A stretch of DNA of 64,000 nucleotides, from NCBI GenBank assembly GCA_037693485.1, contig CM075348.1, positions 16,226,501-16,290,500 on the forward strand, given 5' to 3'. Positions 12,201 through 21,590 of the stretch are shown here, one piece after another. Under the pieces are notes generated by a model. That model ran no database searches and was not told the DNA's origin. It worked only from the letters and a program-made list of their open reading frames with translations. Numbering within the stretch: position 1 is the stretch's first letter; every line of letters begins with the position of its first letter. The DNA is from Kitagawia praeruptora. Its lineage: Eukaryota > Streptophyta > Magnoliopsida > Apiales > Apiaceae. Both the position numbers and the translations under genes were made by a program.

Positions 12201-13365
12201 GATCAGGTAATCCATTCTCCCAGTCCAACCATTGACCATCTGAATTCTGAAGCTTTTGAATACGATTTGTTCTCCTCCTCTGACTTGCCGTTTTGTGAAA
12301 ATACTTAGAATTCTTGTCCCATGCTTGTAACCACAGTTGTTTTGACCTCTGCCGCCAAAATATTTCCCTCTGATTATAAATAATATCCAACTGTTTCTTG
12401 GCTTTTCCATACCTCTCGATAGACAAAGCATCTCTTCCTGCCTTATACCTTGCAAGATCTTTCTTACATTCTTTTATCCTTCCACTAAAGTTCCCCGTAA
12501 TCTCCCTACCCCAGACTGCCAATTTCTCACTACAGCTTCTTATTTTCTCTTGAATTGTGACCTCCTGATCCCCATACCACCCATCCCTGATAATCTGTGC
12601 ACACATAGGTTCCGTAAGCCATGCATTTTCGAATGTAAATCTGTACTTTCTTCCACTCCTGTTTTGCACTTGAGGTACTAACAATATTGCATTATGATCT
12701 GATGGTGCTCCTTCTAAATTGTACAATTTCGCCATTGGAAACTTATCAAGCCAATCTTCTGTTGTGAGAGCTCTATCCAACCTTACTTCCACCCAATTCT
12801 GAGTCCCTCTACTCCTCTCCCAAGTATATTGATGTCCCGTGAGTTGCATATCGATTAAGCCAGTTTCGTTCACCACTTTGTTAAAGCCTTCCACCAACCA
12901 CTCAGGATAATCATCTCCCCCCCGTTTATCACTACTATTCAGAATATTGTTAACGTCCCCTATTACGCACCACGGTAGGTTTGCATCTCTAGCCAGCGTA
13001 CGCAACAGATTCCAGGTATTCCTCCTCTGTGCCCTATCTGGCTCTCCGTAGAATCCTGTCAACCTCCATTCATACATGCCTTCTGCACTGATCTTTACAT
13101 CAATGTGATTTTTCGAAGAACTACGAACCTCTACCTGCTCTTTATCCTTCCACATCAAAGCCAACCCTCCACTTTTACCAATCGGATCAACCGTGATCAG
13201 ACCTTCAAACCCCAATTTATTCTTTATCCACTCCATCCTTGACCTCTTCGCCATTGTCTCACACAAGAAAACAATCTCAGGTTGATCTTGACGAATAACA
13301 TCCACCAGGAACTGGACTTTCCGAGGCAGCCCCATCCCCCTGCAATTCCAGCTTAGAGTATTCAT
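9298..13365 (-). CDS. LINE ORF2: endonuclease, reverse transcriptase, RNase H
   Basis: Polyprotein of about 1,355 residues that nicks target DNA and reverse-transcribes the element RNA. Domain order: an apurinic-type endonuclease at about 1-235 (start LSWNCRGMG, GDVNN, and SDHN near 220); reverse transcriptase at about 470-740 (LDMSKAYDRIEW near 575, catalytic FADD near 680, a normal variant of YADD); a zinc-binding zf-RVT segment at about 1,030-1,095 (KAPAKILNLVWRA, CPVC, HVFLRC); and a plant-type RNase H at about 1,205-1,345 (VDAS, ESDS, ANMVAHALAR). I chose the ATG at 13,365; an in-frame TTG lies three codons upstream. The frame is uninterrupted and motif residues are present, so the protein could be active, but ORF1 is missing upstream. 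Confidence 0.92.
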   Translation of the reverse strand: MNTLSWNCRGMGLPRKVQFLVDVIRQDQPEIVFLCETMAKRSRMEWIKNKLGFEGLITVDPIGKSGGLALMWKDKEQVEVRSSSKNHIDVKISAEGMYEWRLTGFYGEPDRAQRRNTWNLLRTLARDANLPWCVIGDVNNILNSSDKRGGDDYPEWLVEGFNKVVNETGLIDMQLTGHQYTWERSRGTQNWVEVRLDRALTTEDWLDKFPMAKLYNLEGAPSDHNAILLVPQVQNRSGRKYRFTFENAWLTEPMCAQIIRDGWYGDQEVTIQEKIRSCSEKLAVWGREITGNFSGRIKECKKDLARYKAGRDALSIERYGKAKKQLDIIYNQREIFWRQRSKQLWLQAWDKNSKYFHKTASQRRRTNRIQKLQNSDGQWLDWENGLPDLISKYFTELFLATENNWQEVVDCVAGTITESQNEDLMKLVEEEEVKMALFQMNPDKAPGPDGMTPAFFQKNWNVVGKDIVKMVRRFFTEGKLDTGLNVTNIVLIPKKKSPTVITDLRPISLCNITVKIITKVVANRFKQTLESVIAENQSAFMSGRLITDNVMVSYEVLHFLKRKRRGKKGHMAIKLDMSKAYDRIEWTFLRAILCKMGYTEGWVKLIMQCVSSVSYTVSQPNGDIGPIFPSRGLRQGDPLSPYLFIVCAQGLSALIQNYERRKWIQGIKVCNKAPRISHMLFADDCYLYCNADGVEADNMKRLLQVYEQASGQKVNLNKSMVFFSTNVKQEEREQMCNMLQMEEAGDNGTYLGLPNMMKNNKSAMLGFLKEKVKNRMLSWDGKWFSQGGKEIVVKAVAQCLPNYAMSCFLLPNEITRDIEKSIARFWWGPNSGEKKGIHWMSWSRLSKHKSRGGMGFRDFKDFNLALLGKQGWRLLSSPHSLVSRIYKARYFPNSNFLEATVGHNPSFIWRSLMAAREVVADGARWKVGNGKEINVLRQPWLTGENPYISSDSPSLVNCKLISIMSEDQRGWDEEILRDLFNDRDQRCIKKVKIGEPDTEDRVYWSQEHHGNYSVRSAYRLLQRQKGYWEESDNNSVWRKLWRIKAPAKILNLVWRALSYCLPTMSILGQKRVVVETICPVCKIEAETVEHVFLRCTVAIQCWCLVISGMQYIGQSLQQWWEQVMDMADSGKRAEIAAVCWSIWKARNEVVWNKRYSQVYVVIARAKQFLDQWRNAQKCAACTSCPQLIEGDGSSSWVKPQESMIKVSVDASTFAEFNASGMGMVARDESGGVLLARTVRINELKTAEMIEAMAFKEALSWVKDQGWQRVIVESDSLIVVQAVRSKVQLSSPFGAIIMDCRSMLVELNTTSVSFIKRSANMVAHALARAAYSFPDRFFDRSSVPIEVAMALESDSY

Positions 13366-13377
13366 AATATACAATCA

Positions 13378-13483
13378 AACTTGTCACTTGACAAGACAGA
13401 GAAAACTTGCAAATATGCAAGACATACAACAACTTGTCACTTGACAAGACAGAGAAAACTTGCAAATATGCAAGACATACAAT
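13378..13483. repeat. 53-bp tandem duplication upstream of LINE ORF2
   Basis: Two adjacent copies of a 53-base unit beginning AACTTGTCACTTGACAAGAC (13,378-13,430 and 13,431-13,483), apparently identical apart from the last base or two. Each unit contains the hairpin-forming CTTGTCACTTGACAAG and ACTTGCAAATATGCAAG. The array ends about 13 bases before the ORF2 start, in the leader of the element. Confidence 0.9.
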
Positions 13484-13809
13484 GTTGAATATATGCCACA
13501 ACTTTGAATACAAGTGGTTGGTTAAATCTCACATGACCACTAATACATTCAAACTGTTCGACAAAAGTCCTCAAAGAAAAAACAAGATTTTAGGAGAAAA
13601 GGCTCTTGTTTGATTTATAAATAAATACGATGTGAATTTAGATAGGTAGATGGTGGATGCTATGACTAATTGGGATGTTGGTATACAGAAAATGAAGAAA
13701 TCGGCTGGGTGAAGTTAGAGTTTCTCAAACTATCCTAGAGAGAAGGGAGAGTAAAGTAGAGAGAGAAACATTTTGTTGTTTATCTGGTTTTATAAAACGC
13801 AAACTTATT

Positions 13810-14328
13810 AGTTTATTTGAAGAAGTTTCTTTCATCAGCATGGGTAGACGTTTTACACAGATCACAATTATAATGTCCTAATTACAGTAACTTCTTTACA
13901 GCTTAGTCATTTTAAATGTATCATTATAATCTGTATTCAAAGGGAAAAATATAATACTCTACAAAAATTTTGCTTACCCATTTGTAGGCAATCAACAATA
14001 AGAAGAGTATCACTCCTTGGTTCTTAATCCGCCGCGACGTGCTACAGTAGAACAATAACAAACATTAACGAATTTTTTGTCTTTATGGGTAAACAAAGTG
14101 AAAATACTTCGAGTCTTACCAATTGAAGAGCTTCAATAGTAATCGCTTTCATGTAAGAGTGGGATGTATAAGAATGTGTGTTATGTTAAATGTACAGCTC
14201 TTGAACAGATATGATGCTGAAAGAATGATATTCTTTTAAGAGAAAATCGTTGAGTAATGCTTCTTCCATTTTAATCAAATTTCAATAATCCCACTAATTT
14301 TTTTCTACCTTTTTTGGACATGTTTGGC
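13810..14328. other. Intergenic spacer, nothing recognised
   Basis: About 500 bases between the LINE target duplication and the hAT-2 element. I see no coding frame, RNA gene or clear repeat. Confidence 0.5.
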
Positions 14329-14801
14329 CAGGCCCGGCTCGTTAAATTAATGGGCCATGTGCTAAATCTGAATTTTGGGCCTATTTTATTAAAAAAAAAA
14401 TGTTACCGTACAATATCAAACATAAATCATAAATATTTTATTTAAAAAGGGACATCCTTCGAGCATTTTTTGAAGCAAAATCATCGATCAGATCATCATA
14501 TTTTACACTTTCTAAGAGCTCGTTTTCAATCGCTATCATCGCTAATCCATTAAGTCTGTCTTGTAACATTGTAGAACGCATATAAGTCTTTAACAACTTC
14601 AGTTTTGAGAAACTCCTCTATGTAGATGCAACTGTCACAGGAATAGTCAACAAAATTCTATAAGCAATAAACACATTAGAAAAACAGTCGAAGTCCCTCA
14701 AAAATGTCAAAATATCAATAGCTCTTACAATGTCTACATGCAAAAACTCTCCAAGCAATTTCAATTCCATATATAATTCATTCCCATCAATATCAGATAG
14801 A

Positions 14802-14990
14802 GAATAATGTTCCTGAGGTTATCTCAGGAACTTACCTGAGACAATCCATATAAAATAATTGGCCCCGCAGGGGCAATTTTGTAATAACTTATCATGGTCT
14901 TCTGTATTTACAAAAATAACCTTATTTTTATATTGTTTTTTTAATTAACTCAGGAAACTTACCTGAGGTAACCTCAGGAAAAGCAAGCTC
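14802..14990. mobile_element. MITE in hAT-2 (189 bp, 9-bp duplication)
   Basis: Inverted ends of about 40 bases built around TTCCTGAGGTTA and CTCAGG, flanked by a 9-bp direct repeat TATCAGATA at 14,793-14,801 and 14,991-14,999. A 9-bp duplication suggests mobilisation by a Mutator-like transposase. The centre contains GGCCCCGCAGGGGC, a motif also found in several unrelated elements of this window. The insertion interrupts the C-terminal part of the hAT-2 transposase. Confidence 0.82.
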
Positions 14991-16436
14991 TATCAGATAA
15001 CTCATCATGTTTAAGTGCATTTTCTAATTGAATACAATGATTCTTTAAACTTCGATCGTCCAATGACTTAAACTTCTTAGAAGTGAATAAGAATCCGAAA
15101 ATATTTTCATAACTTGTGTATTCCTCAAATCTCTTATTAAGAGAAGTAAGTGATTGATCAACTATGTAAAGAAAATAATTAATCCTAAATGATTCCTCCG
15201 CAGACAATGGAGCACTTGACGATGCACCTGAATTTTCATCAAAGAATTTTTTTTCCTTTGAATTTCATGCCTATGGGGAAAGATAGGATCAATATTCATT
15301 TCAGTCGCAATTTCTTTTGCACTATTTAAAGCATCATTAAAACCAGTTTCTCTATAGGCCTCAAAAAATGAAATTAGACCTTTTATTTTTTCAATAGCCA
15401 CATCAATAAGCATATCCTTTGATTGTAGAAATTTACTGACAATATTAATGGCATATAATATTTCATACCAAAAATTATTGCAATTAAAAATTCAAAATCA
15501 CCAAGCTCATTAGTTGCTAAAGATTTAGCTTCACTCTTTACTTTGGAATCATTATCACTATCTACTACTTGAAGCAAAGCTTCTCGTATTTCTGACATTT
15601 GAAATCTTATAGCTTTGACACTATCAACACGACTTTCCCAACGAGTAGATGATAATGATTTTAGAGTCAATCCTTTCACATTTTCTTTCAAAATTTGCCA
15701 TCTTTTCGTCGAACATGCAAAAATTGTATATATGCATTGTATAACTCCAAAAAAATCTCTAGTTTTACCACATGTGTTAGCCATATCACATAATGTCAAA
15801 TTTAGACTATGACAACAACAAGGAGTATGAAAAGCTCTAGAATTTATTTCCAATAATTTTTTTGTACTCCTTGATGTTTTCCTTTCATATTTGAACCATT
15901 GTCATAACCTTGTCCACGCACATTAAGTATATCAAGATCCAATATTTTTAATTCATGTTGTAAAACATCAAAAAGTCCTTGCCCACTTGTATCATTCACA
16001 TCTAAAAACCCTAAAAAAGATTCTTCTATACTAATAGGATTTGATGAGACATTCACATATCTTAATATCAAAGACATTTGCTCTTGGTGACTAACATCAG
16101 GAGTACAATCAAGTATCACGGAGAAATATTTTGCACGTTTTATTCTTCTAATTATTTCATTTTTAATTGCAGAACCAAGCAAAATTATTAACTCATTTTG
16201 AATGGAGTGACCTAAATAATGAATATTAATATCATTATTAGTGATACGTCTAACATGTTCTTGGACAATTGGGTCAAACTCGGCCAACATTTCAATTAAA
16301 CCCAAAAAGTTACCATTGCTTTTTTCATATAATCTCTCTTTAGAACCACGAAATGGCAAATTTTGCTTAGCTAAAAATTTAACAATTGCTATGATTCTTT
16401 CTAACACTTTTTTCAGTGATCTTTTTCTTTCTCAAT

Positions 16437-16968
16437 GGGTTAATTATCATATAGGAACTTATTACACGCCAATATATCAAGCGGATCACTGGGTTTTTTT
16501 GGTCTCATTTAAACCACTCAATACAAAAAAGATTACACTCCGTCAACTTTCGAAAAATAAAAGTAATCTTTTGTTGAATCTGTACATTTTTCTTGAATTC
16601 TACCACAACCAAATGAACAATTGTTAAATTCTAGTATTTTAAATAATATATTTTAAAATTTAAAAAGTTCATTTACTATATATTTTTAATTAAAATAAGG
16701 AAAATAATTATAAAATTGAAAATAAATAATAAATGATTTTAAAAAAATCTAAATATATTATCTAAAATACTAGAATTTAACAATTATTCATTTGGTTACG
16801 GTAGCATTCAAGAAAAATGTGCAGAATCAACAAAAGATTACTTTTATTTTTCGAAAGTTAACGGAATGTAACATTTTTTGTATTAAGTGGTTTAAATGAG
16901 ACCAAAAAAAACCAATGATCCGCTTGATATATTGGCGTGTAATAAGTGACCTATATGATAATTAACCC
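16437..16968. mobile_element. Foldback MITE in hAT-2 (532 bp, about 240-bp inverted repeats)
   Basis: Almost entirely two long inverted arms (about 240 bp each, roughly 95 percent alike by eye), beginning GGGTTAATTATCATATAGG and ending in its reverse complement. It is flanked by a perfect 10-bp direct repeat CTTTCTCAAT at 16,427-16,436 and 16,969-16,978. Long terminal inverted repeats with 9-10-bp duplications are typical of Mutator-like MITEs. It splits the hAT-2 transposase just after the TTF-finger region. Confidence 0.9.
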
Positions 16969-18373
16969 CTTTCTCAATTAATCTTTGAGTAGTCTTATCA
17001 ATTGTTTGATTCTTTTGAAATCTTAGACGCAAGTCATACCAAGTGGCCATATTTTTTACATGATCTATACTTGTCTCGTGTTCTTTAAGTCTTATACCAA
17101 CATGGACCCAATCCAAAAAACCTTCATTTGTTAATAGACCTCTACTAATTCATTTTTTAAAAATTTCACAACAAAAGCAAAATAATCTATCAAGCTCTTT
17201 TGAGTAAACAAGCCAATCTCTATCACACTTCTCGCCATTTGATAAAACTCTAGTGTACAAGTTATTAGTAAACCTCCTGGAAAATTTATCTTTAGGACCT
17301 TTTGTAATAGAATTATCCCTCTTAGGACCCCTTTCTACTAATAAATCAATCAACTTAGAATCAAGCCCATCCCAAGTTCTTGGATCATATATATCAGGAA
17401 AATGACAAGTTTTAGACATAAGTTCAATATTATCATTTTCAACAGCCACATTATCATTTTCAATAAACACATCATCAATATTGGCATCTTCACCAGGCAC
17501 ATTATTAATATCATCATTTTCACTAGGCGTACTAGCATTAGTGGGCAAACTAGCATCAATAAACACATTAGCATCAATATGCACATTAAGATCAGTGGAC
17601 ACACTAGGATTATTAGGCACATTAGCAACATTTTCATTTTCAATCGAACCTCATGGTTCTTTTATAAAAAACCTATTAAACGCTCCTCTTTGAGACTCAA
17701 CCAATTCTTCATCTCTTTTTTTTCTTGCGATTTTCATACCCGGAATCATATTTTCTAATTTTTGGAGGCATAATTAAAAATCTCACAAGAAATTATAATA
17801 TGATGAAAGTGATAAATGGATCGAAAAAACCTGGAAATTTCAATTTTAAGCCAACGAGTACTCTAAGTCTCTCTAATTCTTCAAGCCATGTGCCTCTTTT
17901 TGATGAAATTGATCAAATCGGAGTCCGAAATCCAAATATATGTATATTAAATTCCCAGAACTGGAAGCTTGTTTGGTTAGCTATAATCAATTGAAAAGAA
18001 AATAAATATACTATAGTGAATTAGTATTGAGATGACTGAGATAATGAGATGTAAAGAATGAAAATAAGATGAGTTGTATATAAAAGAGATTTTTTTTACC
18101 GTTACTTGTGAATTGGAATCGCCATAAGAATAGATTGATTGAGTATAGAGATATAATCATACTCAGATTTCTTCCGCAAATCAAGGTTGAGAGAGAAGCC
18201 CGGTTGTTGAAAAAAATCGTTGAATTTCAGTTTTCTCTTTTGCTGCGTTCTTTTTTTTTCTCCTGATTGATGCTACCTACTGTAATGGGCTTAACTAATT
18301 GGGGGGCCCTGGAAATTTTGGGCCTGTGCAGTTGGGATGACTGCACAGGTTAATAGTCGGGCCTGTGTTTGGC

Positions 18374-18552
18374 CCTGATTAATTACACGTTTTATTATTA
18401 TTATTTTTAAAATATAAACTAATGGTTCTTAGGTTCTAAAGTTTAATTGGTTCTCCATAGAACATGATCCTATATATATGATTCGAACAGATCTTAGTGC
18501 TGTTGGGATTTCTTCTTTATATAATATAAAGATATTGACGGATTGATATCTA
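18374..18552. other. Short AT-rich spacer
   Basis: Spacer between the hAT-2 duplication and the Helitron start. It contains a GGTTCTCCATAGAAC stretch similar to the ends of the foldback element at 18,713, possibly a decayed relative. No gene. Confidence 0.4.
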
Positions 18553-19437
18553 TCTATACTATTATATTAAAACCGAAAGATTGAAAATTTATCGATTTGG
18601 TTTTCGGTACGGTTATCCAAATTATTAAAATAAAAAATTACATAATATAATTAATGTTAATTAGTCGATTGTCTCTTTCACATTTACTTTTATATAGTTG
18701 AATATATAACATGGCCATTGTTCCATGGAGAACCATCTTACGTGGAGAACCACTTAAAATGCATTAAAATTGTTTTATATATAAGGGCCCCGCAGGGGCA
18801 TCTTCACAAAAAAGTCTTATAATTCTATCCTCTATCTATTTATAAAAAAAAATTACAAAAAAAAAAATTTTAATTTTTTTTCCAAAAAATGATGACGTGG
18901 CAACATTTTTTAAAATTTTTAAAATTTTTTTTTTAAAATTTTCTTTTTTTGATGAATGGATAGAGGGTAGAATTATAAGACTTTTATGTGAAGGGGCCCC
19001 GCCAGGGGCCTTATATAAAGGGCAATTTTAATTTATTTTAAGTGGTTCTCCACGGTTCTCCACGTAACATGGTTCTCCATAGAGTGTTACTCTATATAAC
19101 ATTTTATAAACACCTAAAAGCATCAATCGTACCATATCTTCCGATCATTAATATTTCCTTTCTAATTAAAACACGTTACCTTTTTTATTTAAAACTAATC
19201 TTACAATCATTAATAAATACCCAAAGATATCACACCATATTTTTTAGTTAATGATAAAATATATTAAAAATCGTTGTTTGTAATAAGGAAACATTAGTAT
19301 AATCAGTAAATATGAGTATATTAAATTATATTAAACTTAAATTAAAAAATTATTTAAAAATGATTATATAAAAATATAACTGTAATATTAAATAAAATTT
19401 ATAACATAATAAAAGAAAGTCATGCATCAGACGGGTA
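18553..19437 (+). mobile_element. Non-autonomous Helitron, plus orientation, 3' end decayed
   Basis: Begins A|TCTATACTATTATATTAAAACC, the usual 5' form of plant Helitrons (TC after A). Its body is similar to the reverse complement of 19,635-20,751. The 3' hairpin region (about 19,418-19,437) is degenerate compared with the inverted copy. No Rep/helicase gene is present. A foldback element is inserted at 18,713-19,092. Further Helitron-derived sequence (for example a second 5'-like piece starting near 19,438) lies between the two copies. Confidence 0.65.
18713..19092. mobile_element. Foldback (Mutator-like) MITE, 380 bp, inside Helitron
   Basis: Inverted arms contain ATGGAGAACCAT and TTACGTGGAGAACC, then AAGGGCCCCGCAGGGGC-like cores (18,785 and 18,994), and then GTCTTATAATTCTA and CCTCTATC. 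Flanked by a perfect 10-bp direct repeat TATATAACAT at 18,703-18,712 and 19,093-19,102. The inverted Helitron copy has no insertion at the equivalent position, which supports a clean insertion event. Confidence 0.85.
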
Positions 19438-20278
19438 TTGAAAGTTAAAGTTTATCGGTTCGGTTTTCGGCACTTAGCCGATTGCCTTTTTAATTAAAAG
19501 ATGTTTACTTTTAATTGATGATATTACCTTTTATAAATATCTAAATATCGTATCTTGCAATCAATTATATTTTTTTCTAACTAAAACACATTAACTTTTA
19601 ATTTAAAACATAATCTTGCAGTAATTAATATATACTAGCTTATGACCCGTGCAATGCACGGGTTTCTTATATTATGTTATAAATTTTATTTAATATTATA
19701 ATTATGTTTTTATATAAGCACTAATTTTAATAATTTTTTAATTTTAGTTTGATATAATTTAATATACTCATGTTTACGGATTATATTAATGTTTCCTTAT
19801 TACAAACAACGTATACGATTTTTAATATATTTATTAATAATTGAAAAATATGCTGTAATATTTTTGGGTATATATTGTAAGATTTGTTGTAAATTAAAAA
19901 GGTAACGTGTTTTAATTAGAAAGGAAATATTAATGATTGAAATATATGATACAATTGATCTTTTTAGATGTTTATAAAATTTAATATCTTCAACTAAAAG
20001 TAAATGTGAAAAAGGCAATCGACTAATTATCATTAATTATATTATGTTATTATTTTTTTTAGGTGGTATATTTTTCTTAAAAATTATGGTGTGATATTTT
20101 TGGGTATATATTAATGATTGTAAGATTTGTTTTAAATTAAAAAGGTAACTTGTTTTAATTCGAAATAAAATATTAATGATCGAAAAATATTATAATGTTT
20201 TTAGATGTTTATGAAAGGTAATATTTTCAACTAAAAGTATATGTGAAAACGGTAGTTGGTTAATAACCATTAATTATA

Positions 20279-20662
20279 GAGAGAATTACCAAAATGCCTA
20301 CTTTTCACAAGTTTTTGTCCAAAATACTGATTTTGAAAAAAATGGCCCGAAATACCGACGGGATACGGAGAATCGTCCTCCGTATTAGCATAATACGGAA
20401 CACCGTGTTCTGTATTATGCATGATACGGAACACCATCTTCCGTGTTAGCATGATACGGAACACGGTGTTCCGCAACACTCCATGATACGGAACATGGTG
20501 TTCCGCAACACCTCATGATACGGAACACGGTGTTCCGCAACACCCCATGATACGGAACACGGTGTTCCGCAACACCCCTCATATCACGGTAGACGGTGTA
20601 GCGTTTTCAGTCAGTAAAAAGGGCCAGCATGGCTCCCATATGAATATTTTGGGCCATCACCC
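20279..20662. mobile_element. 384-bp insertion with palindromic array, 9-bp duplication
   Basis: Flanked by a perfect 9-bp direct repeat TTAATTATA at 20,270-20,278 and 20,663-20,671, inside the minus-oriented Helitron. Terminal inverted repeats are weak (GAGAGAATTACC against GGGTGATGGCCC), so it may be a Mutator-type element with poor ends. The middle is an array of TACGGAACACGGTGTTCCG units (see the repeat entry). Confidence 0.65.
20378..20580. repeat. Tandem palindrome array (GGAACACGGTGTTCC)
   Basis: About six units of roughly 32-35 bases, each centred on GGAACACGGTGTTCC or a close variant, joined by GCAACACCCCATGATAC-like linkers. Each core is a 7-bp-arm inverted repeat around one central base. 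The first units are more diverged (for example GGAACACCGTGTTCT), the later ones nearly identical. This looks like recent tandem amplification of a hairpin-forming unit. Confidence 0.85.
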
Positions 20663-20963
20663 TTAATTATATGATTTTATTATTTATTTTAATAATTAGG
20701 ATAACCAAATATACAAACTTTCAATCTTTCGACTTTAATATAGTAGTATAAATACGTATTTTAATTAGAAAAGGCAATCGGCTGCTTAACATTAATTGTA
20801 TTATTTTTTATTTATTAATTAAGATAACTGTACCCAAACCAAACTGATAAAATTTTGGGCTCTTTTCATAAATAAATAGGAAAAAGTAAATTTTTGCACA
20901 TTTACTTTTGTTAAGAATACCAATTTGCAATTTTACTAACTAAATTTCTAAATTGCAAAAATA

Positions 20964-20983
20964 CTAACCCTAACCCTAACCCT
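20964..20983. repeat. Short telomere-like run (CTAACC)n
   Basis: Three consecutive CTAACC units followed by CT. The usual plant telomere unit is TTTAGGG, so this hexamer form is probably coincidental simple sequence. Confidence 0.4.
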
Positions 20984-21028
20984 CCCCTCCCCCCTTCTTT
21001 CTGGAAGCTCGACTGTACTTTTTTTTTT

Positions 21029-21590
21029 TAAGGTGGGGGCTATTTTGGTGGATTTGGGTTTCCTGGCCCCGCAGGGGCATATCCAAATGAATGCGGATTC
21101 GGATTTGTCTTTCATTCCAAGGCCTAACTTAACCACATTCAACTAAATTTGCAACTGAATGCAACCACATTCAACTAAATTTCTGATTTCAGGTTCCATT
21201 TGTCAGTTGACATTTTCGACCTCATTTTTGAACTATATATATATATATATTTAAGGTGGGTGATATTTTGGTGGATTTAGGTTCCATGGCCCCGCAGGGG
21301 CATATTCAACTAAATTTGCAACTGAATGCAATCACATGCAACTAAATTTCTGATTTCAGGTTCCATTTGTCAGTTGTCATTTTCGACCTCATTTTTGAAC
21401 TTTATATATATATATATATATATATATAAGGTGGGTGATATTTTGGTGGATTTAGGTTCCATGGCCCCGCAGGGGCATATTCAGCTAAATTTGCAACTGA
21501 ATGTAACCACATGCAACTAAATTTCTGATTTCAGGTTCCATTTGTCAGTTGTCATTTTCGACCTCATTTCTGAATATATATATATAGTTG
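21029..21590. repeat. Three-copy tandem repeat, about 176-222 bp units
   Basis: Three direct copies start near 21,031, 21,253 and 21,429. Each opens with AAGGTGGG, contains TGGCCCCGCAGGGGCATAT, CAACTAAATTTGC and CCATTTGTCAGTTG, and ends in an AT microsatellite. Copies 2 and 3 are nearly identical; copy 1 carries extra sequence after the GCCCCGCAGGGGC core. No coding capacity. Confidence 0.85.

Larger units (their letters stand above)
9271..13793 (-). mobile_element. L1-type LINE insertion, about 4.5 kb
   Basis: A minus-strand non-LTR retrotransposon with one long ORF2. Its 3' end is a short poly(A), seen as T-run on the plus strand at 9,269-9,277. It is flanked by a perfect 16-bp target-site duplication AAAACGCAAACTTATT at 9,255-9,270 and 13,794-13,809, typical of target-primed reverse transcription. 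The 5' part (13,366-13,793) is about 430 bp of non-coding sequence with a CT-rich start and a 53-bp tandem duplication. It has no recognisable ORF1 (gag-like) gene, so the copy is either 5'-truncated, 5'-rearranged, or a member of an ORF2-only family. Confidence 0.93.
14438..17771 (-). pseudogene. hAT transposase, TTF zinc finger and DUF4371 type, broken
   Basis: Starts at the ATG at 17,771 (MPPKIRKYDSGYE) and ends at a TAA at 14,438. The order of recognisable parts is a basic N-terminus; an acidic Asn/Asp/Val repeat region; a TTF-type zinc-finger segment (DWLVYSKELDRLFCFCCEIF near 17,160); the DUF4371 catalytic region (AKYFSVILDCTPDVSHQEQM near 16,120; GQGYDNGSNM near 15,900); and the hAT dimerisation tail near 14,500-14,650 (SFSKLKLLKTYMRSTM). 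It belongs to the zinc-finger MYM-type-1-like transposase group. It is inactive: in-frame TGA near 17,652, MITE insertions at 16,437 and 14,802, a frameshift next to the first MITE, further shifts between 15,850 and 15,160, and a stop just before the SFSKL motif. Confidence 0.88.
14329..18365 (-). mobile_element. hAT transposon 2 (TTF-finger / ZMYM1-like), 4,037 bp
   Basis: Bounded by the inverted ends CAGGCCCG (14,329) and CGGGCCTG (ending 18,365) and flanked by a perfect 8-bp duplication TGTTTGGC at 14,321-14,328 and 18,366-18,373. This is a textbook hAT signature. Several further GGGCC words lie just inside both ends. It encodes a minus-strand transposase that is now a pseudogene, and it has itself been invaded by two MITEs (14,802-14,990 and 16,437-16,968). 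The 5' flank of the transposase (about 17,775-18,300) is presumably its promoter. Confidence 0.92.
19635..20751 (-). mobile_element. Non-autonomous Helitron, minus orientation
   Basis: Read on the minus strand, the 3' end is a perfect hairpin ACCCGTGCATTGCACGGGT (plus-strand 19,645-19,663) followed closely by CTAG, with T as the next base. This is the expected Helitron 3' architecture (CTRR|T). The other end near 20,751 resembles the 5' sequence of the neighbouring copy (TATACTACTATATTAAA) but is degenerate. No coding sequence. It carries a separate 384-bp insertion (20,279-20,662). Confidence 0.7.

Noticed and set aside
13277..13513. Small open frame upstream of LINE ORF2 as a possible ORF1
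   Set aside because: It overlaps ORF2, comes from the 53-bp duplication, and has no zinc knuckle or RNA-binding domain.
20964..20983. Interstitial telomere
   Set aside because: Only three CTAACC units, and the plant unit is TTTAGGG; simple sequence is more likely.
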